Assembly: GCF_002434505.1 (NCBI RefSeq)
Contig: NZ_DJKE01000005.1
Span: 330,969 to 394,968 of the forward strand
Length of the DNA: 64,000 bases
DNA from: Brevundimonas sp. UBA6550
Lineage (GTDB): Bacteria > Pseudomonadota > Alphaproteobacteria > Caulobacterales > Caulobacteraceae
Direction: 5' to 3'
Both the position numbers and the translations under genes were made by a program. The notes below the pieces were generated by a model. The model worked only from the letters and a program-made list of their open reading frames with translations, did not search any database and was not told where the DNA came from. Below, in pieces: positions 35,848-45,304 of this stretch. Positions within the stretch are counted from its first letter, which is position 1, and each line of letters starts with the position of its first letter.

Positions 35848-36885
35848 ATGACCTCACATGCACCCATCGGCGTCGCCGTCGTCGGCTATGGCCTGGCGGG
35901 CCAGACCTTCCACGCCCCCCTGATCAAGGCGACGCCCGGCCTGCGCCTGACCGCCGTCGTCTCGTCCCGGCCCGAGGCGGTTCACGCCGACCTGCCTGAC
36001 GTCGAGGTCCTGCCCGATCTGGACGCCGCCCTCGCCCGCGACGACATCGGTCTGATCGTCGTCGCCACGCCCGACGCCCTGCACGCCGAACAGTCCATCG
36101 CCGCGCTGAAGGCCGGCAAGTCGGTGGTGGTCGACAAGCCCTTCGCCGCGACCCTGGCAAATGCGGAAGCCGTCGCGGCCGTCGCGCGCCATGCGACCGG
36201 CGTGTTCAGCGTGTTCCAGAACCGTCGCTGGGACGCCGACTTCCTGACCCTGCGCCGCCTGATCGCCGAAGGCGCTCTGGGCGAAATCGCCGTGTTCGAA
36301 AGCCATTACGACCGTTTCCGCCCGACCGTCACCGACCGCTGGAAGGACCAGCGCGACGGCGGCGTCTGGGCCGATTTGGGGCCGCATCTGATCGACCAGG
36401 CCGTGCAGTTGTTCGGGCCGCCGCTGGGCGTCTATGCCGACCTTCAGGCCCAGCGTCGGGGAGCCACGGCCATCGACTACGCCCACGTCCTGCTGCGCTA
36501 TGACCGGCTGCGGGTCATCCTGAACATGAGCCACCTCGCCGCCGAGGCCAGCCTCCGCTACGTCGTGCACGGCGACGGCGGCAGTTTCGTCAAACATGGG
36601 CTGGACGCCCAGGAGGCTCAGTCCAAGGCGGGTCTGCGTCCCGGCGACCCGGACTGGGGCGTCGATCCCTCGCCCGGCGTGCTGACGAAACAGATCGACG
36701 GCCGCCCAGTCCACACCACGCCGACGCCCGAACGCGGCGACTATCCGGCCTTCTACACCGCGATGCGCGACGCGGTCCGGGGCGAGGGTCCGCCGCCCGT
36801 CCCCGCCGAACAGGCCCTGATGACGATGCGGATCATCGACGCGGGCCTGCGCAGCGCGGCGGAACGGCGCGAGATCGCGCTTTAG
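35848..36885 (+). CDS. Gfo/Idh/MocA family oxidoreductase
   Basis: A 345-residue NAD(P)-dependent oxidoreductase. The Rossmann domain opens VAVVGYGLAGQTFHAPLI, the nicotinamide-site motif is VVVDKPFA near residue 94, and the catalytic region reads GGVWADLGPHLIDQAVQLFG. This matches the YdgJ/YhhX subgroup, whose substrates are mostly sugars or inositols and often unproven. It starts eight bases after the ScfR stop, so the two could be cotranscribed, although no metabolic link is obvious. Longer upstream frames overlap the regulator. Its TAG overlaps the pyruvate kinase stop by four bases. Confidence 0.88.
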   Translation: MTSHAPIGVAVVGYGLAGQTFHAPLIKATPGLRLTAVVSSRPEAVHADLPDVEVLPDLDAALARDDIGLIVVATPDALHAEQSIAALKAGKSVVVDKPFAATLANAEAVAAVARHATGVFSVFQNRRWDADFLTLRRLIAEGALGEIAVFESHYDRFRPTVTDRWKDQRDGGVWADLGPHLIDQAVQLFGPPLGVYADLQAQRRGATAIDYAHVLLRYDRLRVILNMSHLAAEASLRYVVHGDGGSFVKHGLDAQEAQSKAGLRPGDPDWGVDPSPGVLTKQIDGRPVHTTPTPERGDYPAFYTAMRDAVRGEGPPPVPAEQALMTMRIIDAGLRSAAERREIAL

Positions 36886-38327
36886 CCCTTCTTGCGTCCC
36901 TTCGACGTCGCCGCCGGCGCATGGGCCAGTCGCAGCAGATTGGCCGCCCCCGGCGCGCCGAAGGGCGTGCCGGCCAGGATCAGGATGCGCTGGCCCGGAT
37001 CGGCCAGGCCATATCGCACGGCGCTGTTCACCGCATCGTCGGTGACCGCCTCCAGCGAGTCCGGCTGATCGCCCAGGCGCGGCTCCAATCCCCACACTAG
37101 GGCCAGCCGGCGCGCGGTGTTGGGGTTGGGGGTCAGCACCAGGATCGCCTTCAGCGGCCGCTCGCGCGCCATGCGCCGCGCCGTGCCGCCCAGGGTCGTG
37201 AACACCACCAGACAGCCGGTCGAGGGGGCGTTGGCGGCCATGGCCGCGGCGCCGACCAGGGCGTCCACGTCATGTTCGTCCATGCCGGCGTGTTCGGCGC
37301 CCATCAGGCTGGGCCACATCGGATCGCGTTCGACCCGCTCGATGATCCGGCTCATGATGCTGACGGATTCCAGCGGATAATCGCCCGAGGCCGTCTCGGC
37401 CGACAGCATCAGGGCGTCGGCGCCCTCATAGACCGCATTGGCCACGTCGGTCGCCTCGGCGCGGGTCGGGGCCGGGGCGCTGGTCATGGATTCCAGCATC
37501 TGGGTCGCCACGATCACCGGCACGCCGCGATTGCGGGCCGCGCGCACGATCTGTTTCTGCGCCACCGGCACGTCCTCGGGGTCCAGTTCGACGCCCAGGT
37601 CGCCGCGCGCCACCATGACCCCGTCGCAATAGTCGAGAATGGCCTCCAGATCGGCCAGGGCCGCCGGCTTCTCGATCTTGGCCAGGCACGCCGCCTGGCC
37701 GTTCACGATCCGCTTCAGCTCGGCCATGTCCTCGGGCTTCTGCACGAAGCTGAGCGCCACCCAATCCACCCCCATCCGCAGGGCGAAGGCCAGGTCCTCG
37801 CGGTCCTTGGGCGTCAGGGCCGACACAGGAATCACCGCCTCCGGCACCGCGACGCCCTTGCGGTCCGACAGTTTGGAGCCGCTCTCGACCGTCACATCGG
37901 CCCAGTCGTCGGCGCGCTCGCCCACGCGCAGCCGCACCCGGCCATCGTCCAGCAGCAGCAGCATGCCGGGGCGCAGGGCCTTGAAGATTTCCGGGTGCGG
38001 CATCTGCACCCGCGTCGCGTCGCCCGGCGTGGGGTCCAGGTCGAAGCGCATGGTGTGGCCCGGCTTGACTGATATTTCCACGTCCTTGAACCGGCCCAGC
38101 CGCAGCTTTGGCCCCTGCAGGTCGGCCAGCACGCCCAGCGGACGCTGCAACGCCATTTCGGCGCCGCGCACGGCCTTCAGGGCGGCGGCGTGATCGTCGT
38201 GCGACCCGTGGCTGAAGTTCAGGCGGAACACATCGACCCCGGCCTGCGCCAGCGCCTTGACGGTGCTGGGCGCGCGGCTTGCAGGGCCCAGGGTCGCGAC
38301 GATGCGGGCGCGGCGAGCTCGGTTCAT
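36882..38327 (-). CDS. pyk: pyruvate kinase
   Basis: Last ATP-forming step of glycolysis. The 481-residue protein opens with ARIVATLGPASRAP and FRLNFSHGSHDDH. The active-site region includes the catalytic Lys and metal ligands around CLAKIEKPAALADLEAI and MVARGDLGVELDPEDVP, and the PVIVATQMLESM signature follows. The C-terminal regulatory domain contains FTTLGGTARRMARERP. It ends tail to tail with the oxidoreductase gene. Confidence 0.96.
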   Translation of the reverse strand: MNRARRARIVATLGPASRAPSTVKALAQAGVDVFRLNFSHGSHDDHAAALKAVRGAEMALQRPLGVLADLQGPKLRLGRFKDVEISVKPGHTMRFDLDPTPGDATRVQMPHPEIFKALRPGMLLLLDDGRVRLRVGERADDWADVTVESGSKLSDRKGVAVPEAVIPVSALTPKDREDLAFALRMGVDWVALSFVQKPEDMAELKRIVNGQAACLAKIEKPAALADLEAILDYCDGVMVARGDLGVELDPEDVPVAQKQIVRAARNRGVPVIVATQMLESMTSAPAPTRAEATDVANAVYEGADALMLSAETASGDYPLESVSIMSRIIERVERDPMWPSLMGAEHAGMDEHDVDALVGAAAMAANAPSTGCLVVFTTLGGTARRMARERPLKAILVLTPNPNTARRLALVWGLEPRLGDQPDSLEAVTDDAVNSAVRYGLADPGQRILILAGTPFGAPGAANLLRLAHAPAATSKGRKKG

Positions 38328-38442
38328 GAACGTTTCCTATTGGCCGTCTGGGGCGATTTGTCCCTTACTGCCCACGAAACGCGCCGCGCGTAAGACCGCC
38401 TTCCCCTCGGGAAACACGAGTTTACGGCGTCGTCACAGAAGT

Positions 38443-40170
38443 TTACCGGGCAGGCGTCAACGCCGTCGCCGGACACTCCGCAACGGCGAACCCGTTCAGA
38501 TCGATGCAGCGGCCCTCCACCTGGGGGGCTGGAACGCCGATCAGGTGCGCCAGGGTCGGGGCGATGTCGATGGTGCGGATCGGCAGGAAACGTTCCTCGC
38601 CATGCGCGCCGGGCCACCAGAAGATGATCGGCACGCGGCGGTCGAACTCGAACGGGGTGCCGTGGCCGCTGAGGGTTCCGCCGACGCGGCCGCCGCCGTT
38701 GACGTTCTGAGCCAGGGCGAACTGGATGTCGGGCGAGCGTTCGGCGACCGTCGACAGGCGCATCCGCTCGCGGATCGTCATCATCTCGGGCTGGCGGGTG
38801 TCGGGGATCGGTTCGGCCAGAAGCCGGTCGCGGGTCTCGGCGAAGGCGACGTCAGGCAGTCGGCGCAGCATCTCGACCGCCGCCTCGGCGACCTGGGTCC
38901 GAAGGGGATCGGGCAAGGACTTGTGTTCGGCGTCGGCGACCATCAGGCCGCTGCCGCCCGCCTGCAACGGATCGACCGGCAGGTTGAAGCGGGTCTTCAG
39001 CGCCGTATTGACCGCCTGGATCGCATCGGTATCCAGCCGGCGCGCGTGCGGATAGCCATGGGCGTGCAGACGTTCGACGAAGTCCGACCCGCCGTGATCG
39101 GCCGTCAGCACCACCAGGGCGCCGCCCGGAACCTGGGCCAGCTTGTCCAGGAAGGCGCCCAGCGCCACGTCCAGACGGTGCATCTGTTCGCACATCTCAG
39201 GCCCCTGGGTGCCGTAGGCGTGACCGATGCGGTCGGTCGCCGACAGGCTGACGCCCAGCATGTCCGTCGCGGCGCCCTGCCCCAGCTTCTGCGTATCCAG
39301 CAGATATTCGGCGGCCTTCAGCGTCTGTTCGTCCAGCAGCGGCGTGTTGTCGAACGCCAGCTTGGCCGGCGGCAGCTGCGAATGGAAGGTCTGGCCGCGA
39401 ATGGTCCAGTCGCCGGCCAGGGCGCGGCACTCGCCGTTCTGATAGTCCCAGGTCACGGGATTGGCGGCCAGCCAGGCGTTGAAGGCGCGGTTGAAGCCCA
39501 CGACCGGCGCCAGTCGGCTCTCCGCCGTCTGCCCCGGCTCGACATAGGTGGTCAGGCCGAAGCCTTCGGTGAACCAGAAGGCCTGACCCTGATGGCCGGC
39601 CAGATTGATGGCCCCGCGATCCTTGCCCGATACGCCGAACACCTTGCTCTCGGGGCTGACGGCCTTCAGCCAGTCGCCGAGCGTCGTGGCCTGAAGCTGC
39701 TCGGTCCCGACCGGGCCGTTGTCGGTGTCGTCGCGGCCATGGGCCAGATGGTTGCGCGCCGAGGCCAGGCAATAGACCTCCTTGCCCGTCCTGGCGTCGA
39801 TCCAGTCGTTGGCGGGGATGCCCGTCTCCACCGGGTGCATTCCGGTCAGGATGGTGGAATGGCCGGGGCAGGTCTCGGTCAGGCCGTGGGTCTGATAGCC
39901 GTTGATCGACACCAGCCCCTGATCGGCCATGCGGCGCAGACCGCCGGTGAAGCGACCGCGATACTGGTCGAACAGATTGGCGCTGAACTGATCCACGACG
40001 ACGGTCACGATCAGCTTGGGCGGCGCCAGGGCCGCAGCCGACGCCTGGGGCGCCGGGCTCTGGGGCGCGGCGACCCGAGCCTGGACGACGCCCGTCATCG
40101 ACAGGGCGGCCAGCACGGCCAGGGCGGCGTTGCGCGACACGGACCGGGCCCAGGGCTTGATCGACGACAT
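38443..40170 (-). CDS. secreted alkaline phosphatase family protein (PafA/PhoK-like)
   Basis: A 575-residue exported phosphatase of the alkaline phosphatase superfamily. A signal peptide (AALAVLAALSMTGVVQA) precedes the zinc-binding VTVVVDQFSANLFD. The nucleophile Thr lies in ETCPGHSTILTG, and the remaining metal ligands are in ATDRIGHAYG, LTADHGGSD and LSGHGTPFEFD. These features match the PafA/PhoK group of phosphate-irrepressible or alkaline phosphatases. I chose the ATG at 40170, with TTGGAG eight bases upstream. No convincing Pho box was found nearby. Confidence 0.88.
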   Translation of the reverse strand: MSSIKPWARSVSRNAALAVLAALSMTGVVQARVAAPQSPAPQASAAALAPPKLIVTVVVDQFSANLFDQYRGRFTGGLRRMADQGLVSINGYQTHGLTETCPGHSTILTGMHPVETGIPANDWIDARTGKEVYCLASARNHLAHGRDDTDNGPVGTEQLQATTLGDWLKAVSPESKVFGVSGKDRGAINLAGHQGQAFWFTEGFGLTTYVEPGQTAESRLAPVVGFNRAFNAWLAANPVTWDYQNGECRALAGDWTIRGQTFHSQLPPAKLAFDNTPLLDEQTLKAAEYLLDTQKLGQGAATDMLGVSLSATDRIGHAYGTQGPEMCEQMHRLDVALGAFLDKLAQVPGGALVVLTADHGGSDFVERLHAHGYPHARRLDTDAIQAVNTALKTRFNLPVDPLQAGGSGLMVADAEHKSLPDPLRTQVAEAAVEMLRRLPDVAFAETRDRLLAEPIPDTRQPEMMTIRERMRLSTVAERSPDIQFALAQNVNGGGRVGGTLSGHGTPFEFDRRVPIIFWWPGAHGEERFLPIRTIDIAPTLAHLIGVPAPQVEGRCIDLNGFAVAECPATALTPAR

Positions 40171-40255
40171 GACAGGACACTCCAACGACAGGCAGGCGGC
40201 CTCTAGCGGCTGCGGATTGCATCTGAATGACAGGCGCCGAGGGACAGGCCCGGCC

Positions 40256-41200
40256 CTAATGCGATTCCTTGCCGCGCAGGCGACCGATCTGATGGACGAT
40301 CAGGACGACCAGACCGCCCACGATCAGACCGACGACCGCCGACGCGACCGCCGTCGTCAGCCACCCCGTCACCGGGCCAAACGGCCCGGTCGCAGCCGCG
40401 ACCGCGTGCGACAGATGCTCCAGCGGCACGGCGGGCCAATGCATCCCCAGCGTATGGGAGCCGTGCACCAGGATGCCGCCGCCGACCCACAGCATGGCCG
40501 CCGTGCCGATCACCGACAGGGCGCTCATCACCACGGGCATCCCCTTAACCAGCCCCCGCCCCAGGCCGCGCACCCCGCCGTTGTCGCGGCGCGCCAGCAC
40601 CAGGCCGATGTCGTCCATCTTCACGATCAGGCCGACCGCGCCATAGACGGCGATGGTCATGGCCACGCCGACCACGACCAGCACCGCCGCCTGGGTCAGG
40701 ATCGGCTGGGCGGCCACGTCGGCCAGGGCGATGGCCATGATCTCGGCCGACAGGATCAGGTCGGTCCGCACCGCGCCCGAGACGGTGGTCTTTTCCAGCG
40801 CGGCGGCGTCACCGGTCTGGACCGCCGCCTCGTCATGGCCGCCGTGACCAAAGGCCTCCAGCAGTTTCTCGGCGCCCTCGAAACACAGATAGGTCCCGCC
40901 GCACATCAGGATGGGCGTGATGGCCCAGGGCGCGAAGGCGCTGAGCAGCAGCGCCGCCGGCAGGATGATGATCAGCTTGTTGCGAAACGACCCCAGGGCG
41001 ATCTTGCCGATGATCGGCAGCTCGCGGCTGGGCGACAGGCCGGTGACGTAGCGCGGCGTCACCGCCGCATCGTCCACCACCACCCCGGCCGCCTTGGTCG
41101 AGGCCTTGCCCGCCGCCGCGCCCACATCGTCCAGCGAGGCGGCGGCCAGTTTGGCGATGCCGGCGACATCGTCCAGCAGCGCGATCAATCCAGAGGGCAT
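40256..41200 (-). CDS. DUF808 family inner-membrane protein
   Basis: A 314-residue membrane protein opening MPSGLIALLDDVAGIAKLAA. This start and LPIIGKIALGSFRNKLIIILPAAL-type sequence near residue 65 mark the DUF808 family (YedI in E. coli). Several hydrophobic helices follow, with a conserved MCGGTYLCFEGAEKLLE near residue 98. The family has no established function. It starts six bases after the aminotransferase stop, so the two are probably cotranscribed. Confidence 0.88.
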   Translation of the reverse strand: MPSGLIALLDDVAGIAKLAAASLDDVGAAAGKASTKAAGVVVDDAAVTPRYVTGLSPSRELPIIGKIALGSFRNKLIIILPAALLLSAFAPWAITPILMCGGTYLCFEGAEKLLEAFGHGGHDEAAVQTGDAAALEKTTVSGAVRTDLILSAEIMAIALADVAAQPILTQAAVLVVVGVAMTIAVYGAVGLIVKMDDIGLVLARRDNGGVRGLGRGLVKGMPVVMSALSVIGTAAMLWVGGGILVHGSHTLGMHWPAVPLEHLSHAVAAATGPFGPVTGWLTTAVASAVVGLIVGGLVVLIVHQIGRLRGKESH

Positions 41201-41206
41201 GGTCGA

Positions 41207-42415
41207 TCAGTCTTCCCGGCTGGGCGGCACATTGACGCCCTGCGATTTCAGATAGGCCTTCACGTTGCGCGCGGCCTGGCGGATGCGCTGCTCGTTCTCG
41301 ACCATGGCGATGCGCACGAAGCCCTCGCCGTTCTCGCCATAGCCGACGCCCGCCGCCACCGCGACCTTGGCGTGGGTCAGCAACTGCTTGGAGAACTCAA
41401 GACTGCCCAGATGCTTCAGCGCCGGCGGCAGGGGCGCCCAGGCGAACATGGAGGCGGCGGGCTTGGGAATGTCCCAGCCCGCGCGGCCGAAGCTGTCGAT
41501 CAGCACGTCGCGGCGGCGGTGATAGAGCTGACGGTTCTGCTCCACGATGTCCTGCGGCCCGTTCAGCGCCGCGCACGCCGCCGCCTGGATCGGGGTGAAG
41601 GCGCCGTAGTCGAGATAGGATTTCACCCGCGTCATGGCCGCGATCAGCTTCTTGTTGCCGACCGCGAACCCCATCCGCCAGCCGGCCATGCTGTAGGTCT
41701 TGGACAGGGAGGTGAATTCGATCGCCACGTCCTTGGCGCCCGGAACCTGCAGGATCGAGACCGTCGGCTTGCCGTCGTAATACAGCTCCGAATAGGCCAG
41801 GTCGCTGATGATCCACAGGTCGTTGGCCTTGGCGAAGTCCACGACCCGCTCATAGAAGTCCAGGTCCACCGTCTCGGCCGTCGGGTTCGACGGATAGTTC
41901 ATCACCAGGATCTTGGGCCGCGGCACGGTGAAGGCCATGGCCCGCTCCAGCGCCTCGAAATATTTCTCGTCCGGCGTGGTCGGCACGCTGCGGATCGCGG
42001 CCCCGGCGATGATGAAGCCGAAGGTGTGGATCGGATAGGACGGATTGGGCGCCAGGATCACGTCGCCCGGCTCGGTGATGGCGGTGGCCAGGCTGGCCAG
42101 ACCTTCCTTGGAGCCCATGGTGACGATCACCTCGGTCTCGGGATCGACGTCGACGCCGAAGCGGCGGCCGTAATAGTTGGCCTGGGCGCGGCGCAGACCG
42201 GGAATGCCTTTGGACTGGGAATAGCCGTGGGCGTCGGGCTTCCTGGCGACTTCGATCAGCTTGTCGATGACGTGCTGAGGCGGCGGCAGGTCGGGGTTGC
42301 CCATCCCCAAGTCGATCACATCCTCGCCCGCTGCGCGTGCGGCCGCTCGCATCGCATTGGTCTCGGCGATGACATAGGGCGGCAACCGCTTCATGCGGTA
42401 GAATTCTTCGGACAT
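41207..42415 (-). CDS. class I/II PLP aminotransferase (AlaC-like)
   Basis: A 402-residue fold-type I aminotransferase. Motifs are LGMGNPDLPPP, PNPSYPIHTFGF, MNYPSNPTAETVDLDFYERV, and the PLP Lys in FTSLSKTYSMAGWRMGFAVG near residue 239. The sequence resembles AlaC and alanine-forming glutamate-pyruvate aminotransferases more than aspartate aminotransferase, but the amino donor cannot be fixed by reading. Followed closely by the DUF808 gene. Confidence 0.87.
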   Translation of the reverse strand: MSEEFYRMKRLPPYVIAETNAMRAAARAAGEDVIDLGMGNPDLPPPQHVIDKLIEVARKPDAHGYSQSKGIPGLRRAQANYYGRRFGVDVDPETEVIVTMGSKEGLASLATAITEPGDVILAPNPSYPIHTFGFIIAGAAIRSVPTTPDEKYFEALERAMAFTVPRPKILVMNYPSNPTAETVDLDFYERVVDFAKANDLWIISDLAYSELYYDGKPTVSILQVPGAKDVAIEFTSLSKTYSMAGWRMGFAVGNKKLIAAMTRVKSYLDYGAFTPIQAAACAALNGPQDIVEQNRQLYHRRRDVLIDSFGRAGWDIPKPAASMFAWAPLPPALKHLGSLEFSKQLLTHAKVAVAAGVGYGENGEGFVRIAMVENEQRIRQAARNVKAYLKSQGVNVPPSRED

Positions 42416-42587
42416 GACTGGCTCGTCGTTCGGGGTGTGGGCCTATGAATGGCCTGCCAAGCGATTAGCGCGCCTGCGACCGCCCGCACCAGCGCGAAAG
42501 GCGGTTTTTGCCTCCGATCACGACGAAATCCCCAACCGCGCGCACGATGCGCGCCGAAAGCGCGCCCTGCCCGCGTCGATCCGGGCG

Positions 42588-43976
42588 TCAGACCACCCGT
42601 GCGTGCCGGTCGGCGACCGCCGCCGCAGCCGGGTCGAAGGCGGCGCAGACCGCGCGAACGAAGGGACGGCCCAGCGCCGTGACGGTCAACCGCTGCCCCT
42701 CGATCTCGATCAGCGCGTCCTCGGCGAACCGTTCCAGCAGCGTCCAGGCGCCGGCGACACTGTCAGCCGGGCGGTCGTGGCGCGCCGCGACCTCGGCGAC
42801 ATCGACGGCGAAATCGCACATCAGCCGCTCGATGATCGCGCCAACGAAGACGTCCTCCGGGCGCAGCGCCACGCCGCGCGCCGCCGGAAGATGGCCAGCA
42901 GAGACGGCCGCTCGCCATTCCCGCTCCAGCGACAGGTTCTGGACATAGCCGTCCGGCGTGCGGCTGATCGACGAGACGCCCAGGCCGATCAGAACCGGCG
43001 CCTGATCGGTGGTGTAGCCCTGGAAGTTGCGACGCAGCCGGCCGCTGCGTTGGGCCGCCGCCAGCCCGTCGTGCGGCAGGGCGAAATGATCCAGGCCGAT
43101 CGCCGTCCAGCCCTTGCCGGTCAGATAGCGCGCCGCCGCCTGGCTTTGCAGAAAGCGCAGCGGCGCGTCGGGCAGTTCGTCGTCCTTGATCAGCTTCTGG
43201 TGCGGCTTCATCCACGGCACATGCGCATAGCCGAACAGGGCGATCCGCTCTGGCCGCAGGGTGGTCACCAGCCCCAGTGTGGTGACGAGGTTTTCCGCCG
43301 TCTGGCGCGGCAGGCCGTACATCAGGTCCAGGTTCAGCGAAACGAGTCCCTGCGCGCGCAAGGCCTCGGCCGCCCAGCGGATGGTCTCGAACCGCTCGGG
43401 CCGGTTGACCGCCGCCTGCACGTCCGGCGACAGATCCTGCACCCCCAGACTGGCGCGGGTCAGGCCGATCCGCCCCGCCGCCTCGACCCATTCCGGCGTC
43501 AGCACTTCGGGGTCCAGTTCGGCCGCGATCTCGAAACAGTCGCCCAGGTCGAACCGGGCGGCCAGACCGGCGAACAGCCGCTCAAGGTCTGCGGGCGCCA
43601 GCATATTGGGCGTGCCCCCGCCCAGATGGATCGAGCCGACCCGGACAGGCCGCCCGATCCGCGCCAGCACCAGATCGGCTTCGCGCAGCAGCAGGTCGAC
43701 ATAGCTGGCGATGACGCTTTCGCGGTTGATCGCCCGGGTGTTGCACCCGCAATACCAGCACAGCCGCTTGCAGAACGGGATGTGCAGATAAAGCGACACC
43801 GCCTGGTCCAGCGGCGCGCGGGCCAGCCAGTCGCCCCACTGCCCGGCCCCGACGGCGGGCGTGAACTGCGCCGCCGTCGGATAGGAGGTGTAGCGCGGCG
43901 CATTGGCGTCGTAGCGCGCGATCAGATCGGCGGACGACGCGGCCGGCGAGGCGACGACAGGACTAGAGAGGGACAT
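42588..43976 (-). CDS. hemN: oxygen-independent coproporphyrinogen III dehydrogenase
   Basis: A radical SAM enzyme performing the hemF reaction without oxygen. The 462-residue protein carries the cluster motif FCKRLCWYCGCNT (C-x3-C-x2-C) near residue 67 and the HemN signatures RYTSYPTAAQF, HLGGGTPNMLAP and LNLDLMYGLPRQT. Its start overlaps the end of cydX by 14 bases, so it is part of the cytochrome bd operon. This placement suits heme supply for the oxidase at low oxygen. Confidence 0.96.
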   Translation of the reverse strand: MSLSSPVVASPAASSADLIARYDANAPRYTSYPTAAQFTPAVGAGQWGDWLARAPLDQAVSLYLHIPFCKRLCWYCGCNTRAINRESVIASYVDLLLREADLVLARIGRPVRVGSIHLGGGTPNMLAPADLERLFAGLAARFDLGDCFEIAAELDPEVLTPEWVEAAGRIGLTRASLGVQDLSPDVQAAVNRPERFETIRWAAEALRAQGLVSLNLDLMYGLPRQTAENLVTTLGLVTTLRPERIALFGYAHVPWMKPHQKLIKDDELPDAPLRFLQSQAAARYLTGKGWTAIGLDHFALPHDGLAAAQRSGRLRRNFQGYTTDQAPVLIGLGVSSISRTPDGYVQNLSLEREWRAAVSAGHLPAARGVALRPEDVFVGAIIERLMCDFAVDVAEVAARHDRPADSVAGAWTLLERFAEDALIEIEGQRLTVTALGRPFVRAVCAAFDPAAAAVADRHARVV

Positions 43977-44112
43977 CGCCCTCTTTCGATGCGTCGGGCG
44001 TGGACAGGCCGGCGTCGCCTTCGTCGAACAGATGGAACTCGTGCCACAGACCGTTCAGCACGCCGAAGCCGACGGCCAGGCCAAGCCCCAGGATCCAGGA
44101 AAAATACCACAT
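43963..44112 (-). CDS. cydX: cytochrome bd oxidase small subunit CydX
   Basis: A 49-residue protein starting at the ATG at 44112, 19 bases after the cydB stop. It opens MWYFSWILGLGLAVGFGVLN, the single membrane helix and Trp-Tyr-Phe start typical of CydX/YbgT, then an acidic tail of about 20 residues, longer than in the 37-residue E. coli protein. CydX stabilises the active heme site of the CydAB complex. Its TAG lies inside hemN, overlapping it by 14 bases. Confidence 0.9.
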   Translation of the reverse strand: MWYFSWILGLGLAVGFGVLNGLWHEFHLFDEGDAGLSTPDASKEGDVPL

Positions 44113-44131
44113 GGTCGTGTGCTCCTAAGGC

Positions 44132-45280
44132 TCAGTACAGGTCGGGGTTGGTCTTGAGGACGGCGGTCGAGGTCCGGCCCCACAGCACGCGATAGACCCA
44201 GGCGGTGTAGATCAGGATCAGCGGCAGGAAGATCGCCGTCACGATCAGCATGATGAACAGGGTCAGGTGGCTGGACGAGGCGTTCCACACCGTCAGGCTG
44301 GACTGCGGGTTGATCGAGCTGGGCAGGATGAAGGGGAACATCGACAGGCCGACGGTGGAGATGATGCCGACCGCCGACAGCGACGAACCGCTGAACGCCA
44401 GACCTGCAGACCTGCGCCACATCCCGATGAGGGCTACGACTGCGCCAAGGAAGCCCAGCACAGGCGCGATCACCATCCACGGATACCGGCCGTAGTTGTC
44501 CAGCCATGCGCCCGGAGCGGCCTCAACCGTCGTCCGCAGCGGATTGGAGAACCCATTGATGTCCAGATCGCCGGTGATCCGGTAGCCCAGGCCGCCATAG
44601 GCCACATACAGACCGCCAGCCGCGAACAGAACCAGAGCCAGAACGCCTGCGACCGTGCCGAACAGACGGGCGCGATCCAGCACCGGCCCCTGCTCGGCCT
44701 TGACCGACAGCCAGGCTGCGCCGTGCAGGACCAGCATGGCGGTCGACAGCAGACCGGCGATCAGGCTGAAGGGCGTGAACAGGCCCAGCAGGTGTCCGTC
44801 GTAGAAGGCCCTCAAGTCGCTATCCAGATGGAAGGGCGCGCCCAGCAGAACGTTGCCGACGGCAACGCCGAACACCAGGCTCGGGACGAAGCTGCCGACG
44901 AACAGGGCCCAGTCCCAGAACGAACGCCATTTGGGCGACGGACGCTTGGATCGGTATTTGAACGAGACCGGCCGCAGGATCAGCGCGGACAGCACCAGGA
45001 ACATGGCCAGGTAGAAGCCCGAGAAGCTGACGGCGTAAACGAAGGGCCAGGCGGCGAAGATCGCCGCACCGCCCACGATGAACCACACCTGATTGCCTTC
45101 CCAGGTGGCGCCGACGGTGTTGATCACCATGCGGCGCTCCTCATCCGTCCTGGCGACGAAGGGCAGCAGGGCGCCGACGCCCAGGTCGAAGCCGTCGGTC
45201 AGGGCGAAGGCGATCAGAAGCACGCCCAGCAGTCCCCACCAGATCAGGCGGAGCGTGGCGAAGTCGAGGGGAAGATCCAT
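44132..45280 (-). CDS. cydB: cytochrome bd ubiquinol oxidase subunit II
   Basis: A 382-residue inner-membrane subunit of the high-affinity bd oxidase. It opens MDLPLDFATLRLIWWGLLGV, with the hallmark FALTDGFDLGVGALLPF and TVGATWEGNQVWFIVGG near residues 25-65, and about eight hydrophobic helices. It follows cydA by 24 bases and precedes cydX. Confidence 0.97.
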   Translation of the reverse strand: MDLPLDFATLRLIWWGLLGVLLIAFALTDGFDLGVGALLPFVARTDEERRMVINTVGATWEGNQVWFIVGGAAIFAAWPFVYAVSFSGFYLAMFLVLSALILRPVSFKYRSKRPSPKWRSFWDWALFVGSFVPSLVFGVAVGNVLLGAPFHLDSDLRAFYDGHLLGLFTPFSLIAGLLSTAMLVLHGAAWLSVKAEQGPVLDRARLFGTVAGVLALVLFAAGGLYVAYGGLGYRITGDLDINGFSNPLRTTVEAAPGAWLDNYGRYPWMVIAPVLGFLGAVVALIGMWRRSAGLAFSGSSLSAVGIISTVGLSMFPFILPSSINPQSSLTVWNASSSHLTLFIMLIVTAIFLPLILIYTAWVYRVLWGRTSTAVLKTNPDLY

Positions 45281-45304
45281 TGTCGGATGTCCTTAAAGAT
45301 CGGG

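Noticed and set aside
42549..42565. GCGCGC hairpin after hemN as a terminator
   Set aside because: The stem is six bases of alternating GC with no U tract, and such words are expected by chance at this GC content.
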